This document shows, one piece after another, positions 14,844 to 23,281 of a DNA stretch of 25,498 nucleotides (position 1 is its first letter; each line of letters begins with the position of its first letter). Below the pieces are notes generated by a model. The model did not search any database. It was not told where the DNA came from and saw nothing but the letters and a program-made list of their open reading frames with translations. The DNA is from Acidimicrobiales bacterium (GTDB lineage: Bacteria; Actinomycetota; Acidimicrobiia; Acidimicrobiales; JAKAVM01). The stretch is from positions 1-25,498 of the forward strand of contig DAIDIS010000175.1 in the NCBI GenBank assembly GCA_027451785.1, written 5' to 3'. The translations under genes were made by a program, and so were the position numbers.

Positions 14844-17800
14844 GTGGCCAGAAGAGCAAAATTGAGGTGGGTGTCGGGCGTAACCGGAGCAAGCCTTTTG
14901 GGCGGCATTATGACTCTCGCCGGATCGGTTCAAAGTGCCCAGTTAGCAACCGCTGCATCAGCTGGCATTGTTCCATTCACTGCTAACTATCAGCTTAATT
15001 GCAATATTCCTGTCGTGGGCAACGATACCTTTGGCATTACGTTGGCCGGCGACGCTCCACAATCAGTCTTCCAAGGACAGCAGTTCTACATCACCAATCT
15101 TTCAGCCCAAGTCACGGTACCTGCGACCTTAGTTTCCATTGGAGCATCTTTACTGAAGGCAACAAGCATGTCGCTCGGCGTTTCGCAATTGACCTTCCAA
15201 GACAATGGCAACCCAGCTTCGATCGAACCCAATTACGGCAACGGGAATGGCTCGCTGCAATCGTCTTCCGCACAGATCTCCAACGGGACAAGCAGCGTAG
15301 TGGTTTCCGTTCCGGATGGATCGTCATTTGGACTTGGCCCCTTTGTCGCCAACAGCACAAGCGCCTTCCATGCCGGCTTGGGCGCAGTTAGCCTGAACCC
15401 CGAGTTCATGGCGGCAAGCGGGGGCTCCGCGATCGGCGCCTCGCCCTGCGCTGTGTCTTCTGGCCCGGCGTTCGCTGTGTCCATTGCCGTAGAGCCGCCA
15501 CTGGTCTCTGTAACCGGGGTATCGCCTGCCACCGGGCCATCAGGTGGCGGTAATTCGGTCACTATAACCGGCACGGGTTTCGATCAGAACATTGCGAACG
15601 ACGAATTCGACTTCGGGACCTCGCCGGCCAAAGTCGAGAGTTGTACGGTTACCTCCTGCACCGTCCTGGCACCTCCAGGCGCCAGCGAAGTCGATGTGAC
15701 TGCGACCGTCGGTGGTCTTAGTTCTTTTACTAACCCGGGAGACAAGTACACCTATTTCGTCCCTCCCATTGTCAGCTCTGTCTACCCTCCGGGAGGTGAC
15801 ACACAGGGAATCAAGGTCACGATCTCAGGCAGCGGCTTCACGAACGCCACAGGAGTGTATTTCGGAAACACTCCGGCACTGGGGTACGTCGTAAATTCAG
15901 ACAATTCGATAACAGCTACCGCTCCGGGCAGCGCAAACCCAGCGACGGTGGACGTGGTGGTTGATACTCCGCTTGGTATCTCCGCCGTTTCGAGCCAGGA
16001 TCAATACACCTTCTACAATGCCAGCCTCGAGTCACGCACCCTGAGCGAGTCCCTTTCGTATAACTGCACATTGCCCTTGCTCGGCAACCAGCAAGTTGCA
16101 ATGTCCTTCGTTGCGAGTGCCCCGGACTCAGCAATTCCCGGCGAGCCTCAGTTCCTCTCCAATGTCCAGGCTTCCCTGACGCTTCCGAGTTCTCTCATCA
16201 CCGAAGCGACGGCGCAGAAGGATTTGACCGCCTTGTCCACATCCGTCACTCAGTTCCAGCTAACCGACATAGGAGGATCGCCTTCCATTGTCGACTTGGG
16301 CGCTTCTCCGTATGGGCCTACTAACTCCGGCTCAACATCCATTTCCGGCACGGGCCCGCTCACAGTCCAGATGCAGCCGAGCCCTTGGTCCTTGGTGGGT
16401 CCTTTCACGCCCTCGCCCAACTCCCAGGAGATCGTGGGCGGGTTCGGTGACATTGCCATGAACCTTGACTTCTCCGGGCCACAAGGGGAAATTCCTGTAC
16501 AGAACGTAAGTTGCGTTCCCTCCGGTGGTACGCCCACATTCGTTATTCCTGTTAGCCGACCGGGATACCCAGTGATCGACACCATTCAGCCTTCCAGTGG
16601 GCCTGCCGCGGGAGGAACTTTAGTCTCGATTGTCGGCTCTGGTTTCACCGGAGTCAGCGCGGCCTACTTCGGAGGCAATCGCGGAACGAACCTCTCTGTG
16701 ACCGACGACCAAGATCTCACCGTCGAAAGCCCTCCCGGAAGCGGCACTGTGGACGTCACCCTCGTAGGAACCAAAGGAACGAGCGTCGTCATCCCCGACG
16801 ATGTGTTCAGCTATGTCTTACCGAAGACAACTCCACCGGCAATAGCTTCCGTCATCCCCAATTCGGGACCTCTGGGCGGAGGGACGCAAATCATCGTCAC
16901 AGGATCCAATTTCACCAGTGCGACAGCAGTGAACTTCAATGGCGTTCCCGGAACCAATATGGTGATTGTCAGCGATTCCGAGATAGCGGTTACCACGCCG
17001 CCTGGGAGTTCTGCTTCCGCAGTGGGCGTGAGCGTTGCCAGTCCGGCCGGCGACAGTCCGATCGACAGCGGTGACTACTTCACATACATTGCGCCAGTCG
17101 CTCCGCCAAGTGTCACCTCTTTATCGATCCATACGGGGCCTGCGGGTGGGAGCACTGCAATTACAGTTACCGGAACGGGCTTTTCGACCGCGACCGCCCT
17201 TTATTTCGGGAATATACAAGCAACAGTGGGAATCGTTAAGTCGGATACGTCCGTGATCGTATCGAGCCCCCCCGGGATTGCAGGGTCCACTGTAGACATA
17301 ACCGTGGTGGGGCCTGGAGGCACGAGCGCCATAACATCCGCTGACGAATTCACGTACACCAACCCATCGACTCTGCCACCCGGCTCTGCGGCTCCAACGA
17401 TTACCTCAGTAAGCCCCTCCAACGGTCCCGGTGGAGGCGGTACTTGGGTAACCATCGACGGTTCCGGCTTCTCAACTGCCACCGCGATGTATTTCGGCAA
17501 TGTTCGTGCAACCGAAGGAATGGTCATATCGGATAGCCAAGTAATGGCAATCAGTCCAGCTGGCACTCCCGACACAGCCGTTGACATAACGGTCGTGGGG
17601 CCAGGTGGGACTAGCGCAACAAGTACTGCAGATCGGTTCCGATACAACTCGTCGCCGCCGGTTGCAATTATCACCTCGATCTCACCGAGCTCTGGACCTG
17701 CTGCTGGGGGAACCGACGTAATCGTAAATGGCTCCGGGTTCTTGAGCGGGACAGCCGTTTTCTTCGGAAGCGTTCAGGCGACTCAGGGTACCTTGTATTC

Positions 17801-17921
17801 CGACAACCAGTTCGAGGTCGTAGCACCTCCAGGAACACCTGGATCCACTGTCGACATCACAGTAATTGGACCTGGGGGAACAAGTGTTGCGAGTTCCGCG
17901 GATCAATTTACCTACCAGTAG
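14844..17921 (+). CDS. Large secreted multi-IPT/TIG-repeat protein with duplicated beta-rich module
   Basis: 1025 residues. A signal peptide (MARRAKLRW, then a hydrophobic core around ASLLGGIMTLAGSVQSAQLATAASA) directs it outside the cell. After it comes a module of about 170 residues (NYQLNCNIPVVGN to CAVSSG) with one cysteine near each end, resembling actinobacterial secreted domains of the DUF6801 kind. TIG repeats 1-2 lie at about 218-391. A second copy of the module (YNCTLPLLGN to VSCVPSGG) spans about 392-570, and TIG repeats 3-7 lie at about 572-1025. Each TIG has the SxxPxxGPxGGGTxVTITGxGF core and a YFG strand. No sortase motif, membrane anchor or catalytic motif is visible. The GTG start has GGAGGG eight bases upstream. 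A surface-structural or adhesion role is likely; the exact function is unknown. Confidence 0.85.
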   Translation: MARRAKLRWVSGVTGASLLGGIMTLAGSVQSAQLATAASAGIVPFTANYQLNCNIPVVGNDTFGITLAGDAPQSVFQGQQFYITNLSAQVTVPATLVSIGASLLKATSMSLGVSQLTFQDNGNPASIEPNYGNGNGSLQSSSAQISNGTSSVVVSVPDGSSFGLGPFVANSTSAFHAGLGAVSLNPEFMAASGGSAIGASPCAVSSGPAFAVSIAVEPPLVSVTGVSPATGPSGGGNSVTITGTGFDQNIANDEFDFGTSPAKVESCTVTSCTVLAPPGASEVDVTATVGGLSSFTNPGDKYTYFVPPIVSSVYPPGGDTQGIKVTISGSGFTNATGVYFGNTPALGYVVNSDNSITATAPGSANPATVDVVVDTPLGISAVSSQDQYTFYNASLESRTLSESLSYNCTLPLLGNQQVAMSFVASAPDSAIPGEPQFLSNVQASLTLPSSLITEATAQKDLTALSTSVTQFQLTDIGGSPSIVDLGASPYGPTNSGSTSISGTGPLTVQMQPSPWSLVGPFTPSPNSQEIVGGFGDIAMNLDFSGPQGEIPVQNVSCVPSGGTPTFVIPVSRPGYPVIDTIQPSSGPAAGGTLVSIVGSGFTGVSAAYFGGNRGTNLSVTDDQDLTVESPPGSGTVDVTLVGTKGTSVVIPDDVFSYVLPKTTPPAIASVIPNSGPLGGGTQIIVTGSNFTSATAVNFNGVPGTNMVIVSDSEIAVTTPPGSSASAVGVSVASPAGDSPIDSGDYFTYIAPVAPPSVTSLSIHTGPAGGSTAITVTGTGFSTATALYFGNIQATVGIVKSDTSVIVSSPPGIAGSTVDITVVGPGGTSAITSADEFTYTNPSTLPPGSAAPTITSVSPSNGPGGGGTWVTIDGSGFSTATAMYFGNVRATEGMVISDSQVMAISPAGTPDTAVDITVVGPGGTSATSTADRFRYNSSPPVAIITSISPSSGPAAGGTDVIVNGSGFLSGTAVFFGSVQATQGTLYSDNQFEVVAPPGTPGSTVDITVIGPGGTSVASSADQFTYQ

Positions 17922-18581
17922 GCTGCCCGACTTACCCACTACTCGTCAGGTCCCCTAGGACGCCCCTGAAGTAATCGCTCTTTCGATTCGCGAAATGTCC
18001 GGGGGTTGGCGAGAATTTACCCTTGGCACTTGGTCGCTCTCCAGTCCAGCAACGCTTCGAGAACCCAAGGGAGATTCTCGGCGATCGACTAAGGGAAGGC
18101 TCGCTCTATTGCCGCCTCGCCGGTCACGGCCTCACTTTGTTCCCGGACTATTACTTCGCCGATATCTACATCGACTCGGTGCGGGGACGGCCGACCGATT
18201 GAATTCACCGAAGTGGCTCTACACAGCTAGACATTTCCCGGCCTGATCTAAGTTCGGTTCTCCCGAAAATAGTTGGTCTCGGGTTGGCGTGCTAGGCCGC
18301 TGCCGACAGTTTGTCTGCCTTCCCGCCGTACACCTGGTTGGGGTCAGGTCACCGAGGGAGCTGTGCCGGTGGTTCTCTGGGTGTCAGTACTTGGCAAGCG
18401 ACTCGTCCAAGGCCTCCAGTTAAAAGGAAATCTCCAGGGTCCTTGAGATGCGCCAGGACAGGATCATCGTCGAAAACCAGTCCTGAATGGCGGCCTAAGA
18501 CTCCTTCAGCTCGCCTTTCCTCATTTTGGAGCCTGAATCCTGCTCCGAATTCTTCGAAATAAGGACTACCATCAGGATGCT
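17922..18581. other. Intergenic region with transposase debris
   Basis: No complete gene is visible. The frames of 60-83 codons on the + strand here have no recognisable content. On the - strand a transposase C-terminal remnant lies at 18292-18416. Just beyond it a frame reading LVFDDDPVLAHLKDPGDFLL (about 18420-18480) looks coding-like, but I do not recognise it. Confidence 0.45.
18292..18416 (-). pseudogene. IS3-family transposase C-terminal remnant (integrase core end)
   Basis: The - strand reads ALDESLAKY, a TGA stop, then HPENHRHSSLGDLTP. It continues, only after a frame change, as NQVYGGKADKLSAAA and a stop. The NHRHSSLGDLTP block matches the tail of IS3-type OrfB (usual form N-x-HRHSGIGxLTPxxVHxG). 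A stop and a frameshift within about 40 codons, and no upstream catalytic part, mean it is a dead fragment. Confidence 0.5.
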
Positions 18582-18989
18582 GTGGACGAAGGATTGACCA
18601 CCCCCGGAGGTATTCGTGTGCCCCGCGGCGCGCTCCGGTGGAGGTTTTCCAGGTCGAGTGGCCCTGGAGGACAGCACGTCAACACCTCAGATACCAAAGT
18701 CGAGCTCATTTGCAACATCGACGAGCTTGACTCCGATCCGGATATTGAGATGCGCCTGGCTTCCCAGCTGGGGAGCGAAGTCAGGATCACCTGCTCCACG
18801 GAAAGGTCTCAACTCGCCAACCGGAGGAAGGCGATAGAGATCTTGGCGGGCAAGCTGGACAGAGCCAACAGGCAGGCGAAGCCGCGTAGGCCTACAAAGC
18901 CGTCGGCGGCGGCGAGGAGAACCCGGCTTGAGGACAAGAGCCGGCTATCTTCATTGAAGACACAGAGAAGATGGCAACCCGATGAGTAG
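18582..18989 (+). CDS. arfB: ArfB-type alternative ribosome-rescue peptidyl-tRNA hydrolase
   Basis: 135-residue class I release-factor-like protein that enters stalled ribosomes lacking a stop codon and cleaves peptidyl-tRNA. The catalytic GGQ is in SSGPGGQHVNTSDTKVEL (about 25-42). The basic C-terminal tail that threads the mRNA channel is present (RQAKPRRPTKPSAAARRTRLEDKSR to the end). Codon-recognition domains of true release factors are absent, as in ArfB/YaeJ. I use the GTG at 18582 because the following residues align with the family N-terminus; a second GTG at 18618 with GGAGG seven bases upstream is an alternative. It stands alone between transposase debris and a toxin-antitoxin pair. 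Confidence 0.88.
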   Translation: MDEGLTTPGGIRVPRGALRWRFSRSSGPGGQHVNTSDTKVELICNIDELDSDPDIEMRLASQLGSEVRITCSTERSQLANRRKAIEILAGKLDRANRQAKPRRPTKPSAAARRTRLEDKSRLSSLKTQRRWQPDE

Positions 18990-19420
18990 GCATCCAAGGT
19001 GCCGCCACGCTGTCGGGACTGGAGACATCGGATGTACGGGGCCGATTCCTTCTGCCTGGCTACCTATAGAACTCCCCACGTGATGATGACCACGGGCCAA
19101 TTCGCCGACATTGAAGTTGTTGTAGATCTGAATTCCAGAGAATGACATCGTCCGGGTTCGACCTCTCTCCAGCCCCGTTTCGAAGTACTTGGGCCTACTG
19201 GACAGATAGGAATCTCGTCACCATCGCCCAATAGGCAAGGCCCAAGACACCTAGGTGTCAGGTTGCTCCCAATACATGGGAACCAAAGACAGCTAAGGAT
19301 AGCGCCGTATCTCTTGGGTGATTCGGATTTCTCACTTCACCGAATTCCAGAACTAGAGCAAGCTCTCTTGAGCAAACATTTGACGCTCGACCTCGCCTCT
19401 TGCGGGTGACGCTCGAAAAC
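18990..19420. other. Intergenic region, no gene recognised
   Basis: Between the ArfB gene and the convergent GNAT toxin gene I see only short frames with no recognisable content. The one notable item is a perfect 14-base palindrome GACACCTAGGTGTC at 19246-19259. Confidence 0.4.
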
Positions 19421-19915
19421 TCACATCGCAGCTTCAATGTCGTGGACCGTGATCATAAGGTCCAACGGATTGGTCGGAGAGGGAACCAGCCCGTAACGCT
19501 CGTAGAACCTGGAGCCTGAAGGGTCGAGCGCATTTACCAACATCATCCGCACGCCAATGGTCTCACTCGCAGCCAACGTCAGCTCCATTGCACTACGAAG
19601 CAAGGCAGCTCCGAGGCCAAGTCCCTGTGCCGTCCTATCCACCGCGAGCCTCCCCAGAAGGATCGCAGGGATCATCTTGGGAGCTTGGCGGCGGGCTCGG
19701 CCCGTTGCCTCCGCACGCAGCACCGAATAAGCCGAAACGGAATAGAAACCAACAACCCGATCATCGTCTGCAGTCACATATGTTCGAGCGAAGCCCGCAA
19801 GCTGATTCTTCATCGCCATCCCGACCAGCCATTCATCAATCTCGGTCTCTCCCGAATCGAAGTTCTCGAGTTGATGGCCCTCGTTGAGCGGCTCGATTGG
19901 TGAGAACTTGGCCAT
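19421..19915 (-). CDS. GNAT acetyltransferase toxin, TacT-like
   Basis: 164 residues. TacT-type toxins acetylate the amino group of aminoacyl-tRNA and block translation. Visible marks are FDSGETEIDEWL near 19-30, MKNQLAGFARTYV, the acetyl-CoA loop LLGRLAVDRTAQGLGLGAALL at about 87-106, and FYERYGLVPSP at 137-147, whose Tyr138 corresponds to the catalytic tyrosine of TacT. Its ATG overlaps the antitoxin stop as TGATG, so translation is coupled and toxin follows antitoxin. No disruption is visible, unlike in the two neighbouring toxin loci. Confidence 0.92.
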   Translation of the reverse strand: MAKFSPIEPLNEGHQLENFDSGETEIDEWLVGMAMKNQLAGFARTYVTADDDRVVGFYSVSAYSVLRAEATGRARRQAPKMIPAILLGRLAVDRTAQGLGLGAALLRSAMELTLAASETIGVRMMLVNALDPSGSRFYERYGLVPSPTNPLDLMITVHDIEAAM

Positions 19916-20196
19916 CAGCCCCTTAAAGGCGAGGGACGCGTGAACAGCTCAGCCGTCTTTGGATTGCGAACACCCTTTCGGGACACCCTCCGCTCAAGGG
20001 CATCCCAAGTCTTCGCATCGAGAACGACGTGAGTCCTATCGGCAAGCGTATTCGCCGCCGACATGCGTGCGGCCTGAAGAACGAACTCAGATATCGAAAC
20101 GTGCAACGCTTCCGCCGCAGCACGGATTAGCCCATCGTCGGTAGCCGACAGACGAAGCTGTAGTCTCTCGGCACGGGTTTCTACCTTGGTTGCCAT
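19915..20196 (-). CDS. DUF1778 antitoxin, TacA-like
   Basis: 93-residue ribbon-helix-helix antitoxin. The N-terminal DNA-binding part is RLQLRLSATDDGLIRAAAEALHVSISEFVLQAA. The C-terminal part with TLADRTHVVLDAKTWDALE is the region that in TacA binds and neutralises the toxin. I start it at the ATG at 20196, not at the upstream end of the open frame (20319), because the family begins here and a promoter lies immediately before. The pair should repress its own promoter. Confidence 0.92.
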   Translation of the reverse strand: MATKVETRAERLQLRLSATDDGLIRAAAEALHVSISEFVLQAARMSAANTLADRTHVVLDAKTWDALERRVSRKGVRNPKTAELFTRPSPLRG

Positions 20197-20203
20197 GACT
20201 TCA

Positions 20204-20232
20204 AGTGTACGCACAATCGCTGTACATAACAA
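20204..20232 (-). promoter_or_regulatory. Promoter and likely operator of the TacA/TacT-like pair, possibly leaderless
   Basis: On the - strand TTGTTA (20232-20227) and TACACT (20209-20204) are separated by exactly 17 bases. The ATG follows 7 bases after the -10 box, so the transcript may begin at the start codon. An inverted repeat TGTAC...GTACA (20206-20210 and 20222-20226) fills the spacer and is a plausible site for the ribbon-helix-helix antitoxin. Confidence 0.5.
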
Positions 20233-20280
20233 CTCCGGCTCCGAGCAATGCGTGTCGCCCCGTTCGATAAATTCTCGGCT

Positions 20281-20430
20281 CCTTGAGAGAGCTGTCAGGA
20301 GCGCCGATTCAGTGATCACCAGCCCCAGTGGGCAGCTCTGGGCAGGTGTGCCGTCTACGAAATCAGCCTGAATCCAGTCAATTTCGGACCGGAGGCTGTA
20401 AAAAGGATGAAATTCCCTCGTGATACGAGA
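20281..20430. repeat. Long direct repeat, copy A
   Basis: About 150 bases similar to 23317-23470 in the same orientation, with near-identical blocks (gcctgaatccagtcaatttc, cggaggctgtaaaaagg, ccttgagag, gctgtcag). Copy A is preceded by gttcga at the same spacing as the tRNA T-loop before copy B, but the T-arm is not preserved. It lies upstream of the TacA-like promoter in an otherwise gene-free stretch (20233-20568). Confidence 0.7.
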
Positions 20431-20568
20431 TGATCTCCTGTATCGATCGAGCTGGCAACGCGAGCCCTCCAGTTGTGTATAGATGCTTGGTCGACCGCGA
20501 AGCGACCGTTGACTCCGTCACCCGCCGAGCTCAATCACCCTAGGCATTTCGTTCGGTCAAGCTGGAAC

Positions 20569-20793
20569 TCAGGCAGGCCGCTTCGCATGAAGCTCGTGAT
20601 CGACAGCCCGTCGAATCCATGATGAGACGGAGCGATCATCCGCGTCGGCCAGACGCTGGATCTCTTCCAAGGTCTCTTCGGAAAAGCGCACTGGTACCAA
20701 ACGCGTGAGCGGAAGCTTGCGACGACGAACGGGGCCTTGAGGAACCTGGCTTCCAGCTTGCTTATAGAATTCATATTCTTCTCGGCGATCCAT
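20569..20793 (-). CDS. Ribbon-helix-helix (CopG-like) antitoxin
   Basis: 74 residues. The C-terminal half LVPVRFSEETLEEIQRLADADDRSVSSWIRRAVDHEL is a classic ribbon-helix-helix DNA-binding domain. The N-terminus MDRREEYEFYKQAGSQVPQGP is characteristic of a family of actinobacterial antitoxins. AAGGAG lies upstream of the ATG. It follows closely on a frameshifted partner gene (stop at 20814), which is the usual toxin position. The antitoxin appears intact although its toxin is broken. Confidence 0.8.
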   Translation of the reverse strand: MDRREEYEFYKQAGSQVPQGPVRRRKLPLTRLVPVRFSEETLEEIQRLADADDRSVSSWIRRAVDHELHAKRPA

Positions 20794-20813
20794 TTCTCAG
20801 CTCCTTCTGCGCA

Positions 20814-21112
20814 TCAACGGTCTTCGCTATATTGCTCAGCCAGCACAACTGCGGCTTCGTAACAACCAATAGGCCGACACCTGGCAAGGTCTCCACTATC
20901 CGGCTTAGCCATCGGGACTACGAGTACTCGTCCACCTTCAGCCAGTCGGCTGGTGGGATGGCCGGATAAAAGAGAGAGTCGCTTTCCCAAACCTCATAGA
21001 TACCCTCAATGCCAAGGTCGTCGTGCGTGAAGAGATGTGCTGCTTGATTGTCGATTTCGAACGGGTCATCGTCTTCGAGTAAGTCGACGTCGAGCAGCTC
21101 CTCTTCGGGCAC
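20814..21112 (-). pseudogene. Frameshifted toxin-like partner of the ribbon-helix-helix antitoxin
   Basis: The first frame encodes MPEEELLDVDLLEDDDPFEI, continues through HLFTHDDLGIEGIYEVWESDSLFYPAIPPADWLKV, and then meets a stop (EYS then TAG). A second frame picks up directly as GRVLVVPMAKPDSGDLARCRPIGCYEAAVVLAEQYSEDR and stops at 20814. Together they give a typical small actinobacterial protein found beside this antitoxin type (BrnT-like layout with HD, YEVWE and RPIGCY). An indel near 20930-20940 destroys it, and a few codons between WL and GRVLVV also seem to be missing. No identified catalytic motif. Confidence 0.65.
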
Positions 21113-21323
21113 TGCAAGGTTGCATTACAAACGAATACATAATTGCTATCTCGCCGCGGCAATTCGTCAACTAATTGGCTCGGTGGTGTTGGCCAGACTT
21201 AGCTCATGCTCCTGGCCTTGGCTTAAAGGAGTGAGCCCGACCAATCTCCGGACGGCGAGAGGTCAGGTTTTGCGCGTCTAAGGGTTCTAAACTCGCCGCA
21301 CCATCGACTAACATTAAGTCACT

Positions 21324-21554
21324 ATGGCCTTTGATCGGATAAGCATCGACTCGGAGAAGATGGGTGGTCTGCCCTGCATCCGTGATCTGCGTATCCCCGT
21401 TTCTACTGTCTTGGGCCAGCTAGCAGCGAACCGTACTCATCAAGAGATCATCGCCGACTTCCCGGAGTTGGAGGAAGAAGACATTCTCGCCGCCCTGGAA
21501 TACGGAGCGGCCGCAGTACAGGAACGCGAGCTTCCCCTCAAAACCTCGGCTTGA
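21324..21554 (+). CDS. DUF433-domain antitoxin
   Basis: 76 residues with the DUF433 pattern: RISIDSEKMGGLPCIRDLRIPVSTVLGQLAANRTHQEIIADFPELEEEDILAALEYGA. The domain holds a small winged-helix-like DNA-binding fold and is normally the antitoxin or regulator of a DUF5615 PIN-like toxin. Its TGA overlaps a TTG start of the toxin frame (TTGA). No strong ribosome binding site precedes the ATG, so it may be a leaderless gene. Confidence 0.85.
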   Translation: MAFDRISIDSEKMGGLPCIRDLRIPVSTVLGQLAANRTHQEIIADFPELEEEDILAALEYGAAAVQERELPLKTSA

Positions 21555-21920
21555 AGCTTCTAATAGACGCCAACCTCTCTCGCCGGGTATCCGACGCGCT
21601 CAGCAAACAAAGCAGGCCACGAACCTGTGCACGTCAGGGATCGAGGCATGATGGCCGCTTCCGACGAGTCGATACTTCAGCTTGCAATGAAGGAAGAGCG
21701 AGTAATCGTTTCCGAAGATAGTGATTTCGCTGCGCTCCTCGCACGGCACCGCTTGGCGGCACCTTCGCTGGTCTTAATTAGATCGGCCGAGCCCCTCCAG
21801 ATAGAGCAACAGGTCACTTTGCTTTTGAACAATCTGCCGGGCATTTCGAACGAGCTCGAAGAGGGTTGCGTGATATCCATGGGTCGAGGCAAGGTCCGCA
21901 TTTATCCCCTACCCATGTGA
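21551..21920 (+). pseudogene. DUF5615 (PIN-like) toxin with a one-base frameshift
   Basis: The frame starting at TTG 21551 gives LKLLIDANLSRRVSDALSKQ, the family start with the acidic IDANLS motif. After it the family sequence continues only in another frame: AGHEPVHVRDRGMMAASDES, then LAMKEERVIVSEDSDFAALL and on to the stop at 21920. One extra A in the run at 21609-21611 accounts for the shift. The second acidic motif EDSDF is preserved. It is either a real inactivating mutation or a sequencing error in a short A-run. Confidence 0.8.
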
Positions 21921-21978
21921 CCATCAACCTGGTCGACCAGCAAGGCAATCCCGTACCTCGACTCCTCTGCCCTACTAA

Positions 21979-23136
21979 TCACTCCCCCTCCACCGCTTCC
22001 TCGAACAACCGCCCCAACGCCTCAGCCGCTTCACTGTCCGACTCCGGGATGAAGTGCGAGTAGACGTCAAGCGTCGTGATGGCGTTTCGGTGACCGAGTC
22101 GACCAGCGACGGTCCGGACGTCGATCCCTTCAGACAACAGTCGCGTGGCGATGTATTGCCGGAGATCATGAAGCCTTATACCCTTCACGCCCGCCCGATT
22201 GGATAACACCCGGAAGGCTCGGGTTACTGAGTCGGGCCACCAAGGTATCGAGCCGTCGGGCTCGCCTGAGAACACCTGCGAGTCAGGACCGATTGAGGTG
22301 CCACTGGCTGCAGCAATCTCCTCGCACCGCTTCAGGTGCTCCCGCAGGACGACAACGGTGTTTCGGTCCAACGTGAGTTTCCTGACCTGGTGGGTCTTGG
22401 TGTCCTTTTCCACCAGCCCCTTGGCGACTCCGACTACTCCCCTCTGGATGACCAGCCGGTGATTGTCGAGGTCGATGTTGCGCCAACGAAGTGCGACCAT
22501 CTCACTTCGCCTTGCGCCACTCGCTGCCGCTAGGACTATGTAGGCAGCGAAGGCACGGTTGTCCTCCAGGGCTGCCTTGTAGATGGCTGCAACCTGCTTC
22601 GGAGTAGGCGGGTTGATCTCGGGAGAGTGAACCTTTGGCGGGGTCGCGTCAATCGCCGGGTTGTGCTTGATCCATCCCCACCGCACGGCTTGGGCGAGGG
22701 CGGAGCGAATGATGCCGTGACAACGGCGGACCGTTGCCGGCTTGAAGGGAACCTTCGCACCGCCTTTCTCGATCAGCTGGCGATAGAAAGCATCCAAGTC
22801 CGCAGGCGTCAGCTTGGCGATCGGGATGTGTCCGATGGCCGGAGCGATGGTCCGCTCTACATAGCCTCGGACAGTCACCGCAGTCTTGGGGCTGAAGCTC
22901 ATCTCCGAGTGGGCCAGCCAGTCTGCCAAGAGCTTGAATAGAGTTGTCTCAATCGAGCAATTGCCTGAGATTGTCTCTGATTCCGCCACCATGACCGCCA
23001 ACGCTCGCCGGGCGTCGCGCTAAGTGCCCCGGACGGTCTGCTCCTTGTAGAGCGCCCTGCCGGTGATAGCGTCCTTGCCCACGTGAACACGGAGCTGCCA
23101 GGAGCCTTCGCTCCTCTGCCTCATGGAACCCTTCAT
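21979..23136 (-). pseudogene. Tyrosine recombinase (phage-type integrase) interrupted by an amber codon
   Basis: From the ATG at 23136 the frame reads MKGSMRQRSEGSWQLRVHVG through RALYKEQTVRGT, a typical arm-binding N-terminus. An in-frame TAG follows at codon 39 (23022-23020), and the frame then continues RDARRALAVMVAE to the end at 21979. The remainder is complete. The core-binding domain (SIETTLFKLLADWLAHSE to KHNPAI) is followed by the catalytic domain with Arg in SGARRSEMVALRW, Lys in DTKTHQVRKLTL, HDLR (HDLRQYIAT, where a His often follows the Arg), GHRNAITTLDVYSH with His and the nucleophilic Tyr. A TTG at 23001 could restart translation without the arm domain, but integration would then be impaired. 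Confidence 0.85.
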
Positions 23137-23168
23137 ATGGTACCGCCTTCCGTAATCGGCCCCAGGGA

Positions 23169-23225
23169 TGTCCATGGGGCTCTGCCATGGACAAGTTTAA
23201 ATCAAATATGGACATTCCATGGACA
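23169..23225. repeat. Cluster of ATGGACA heptamers, possible integrase arm sites
   Basis: Four copies of ATGGACA lie within 57 bases: 23187-23193, 23208-23214 and 23219-23225 on the + strand, and one inverted (TGTCCAT) at 23169-23175. They sit between the integrase start and the tRNA fragment, where arm-type binding sites of tyrosine integrases are expected. Confidence 0.5.
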
Positions 23226-23281
23226 AAACCCGCCTGGCAATTCCTGGTCCGCCGAAGACCTGCCTCCAACCTGCACCTTCC

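Noticed and set aside
17995..18246. 83-codon + strand frame after the large TIG gene
   Set aside because: Arginine-rich composition, no domain and no ribosome binding site; most likely chance.
18951..19148. 65-codon - strand frame between arfB and the GNAT toxin
   Set aside because: It overlaps the end of the arfB gene and shows no recognisable family or start signal.
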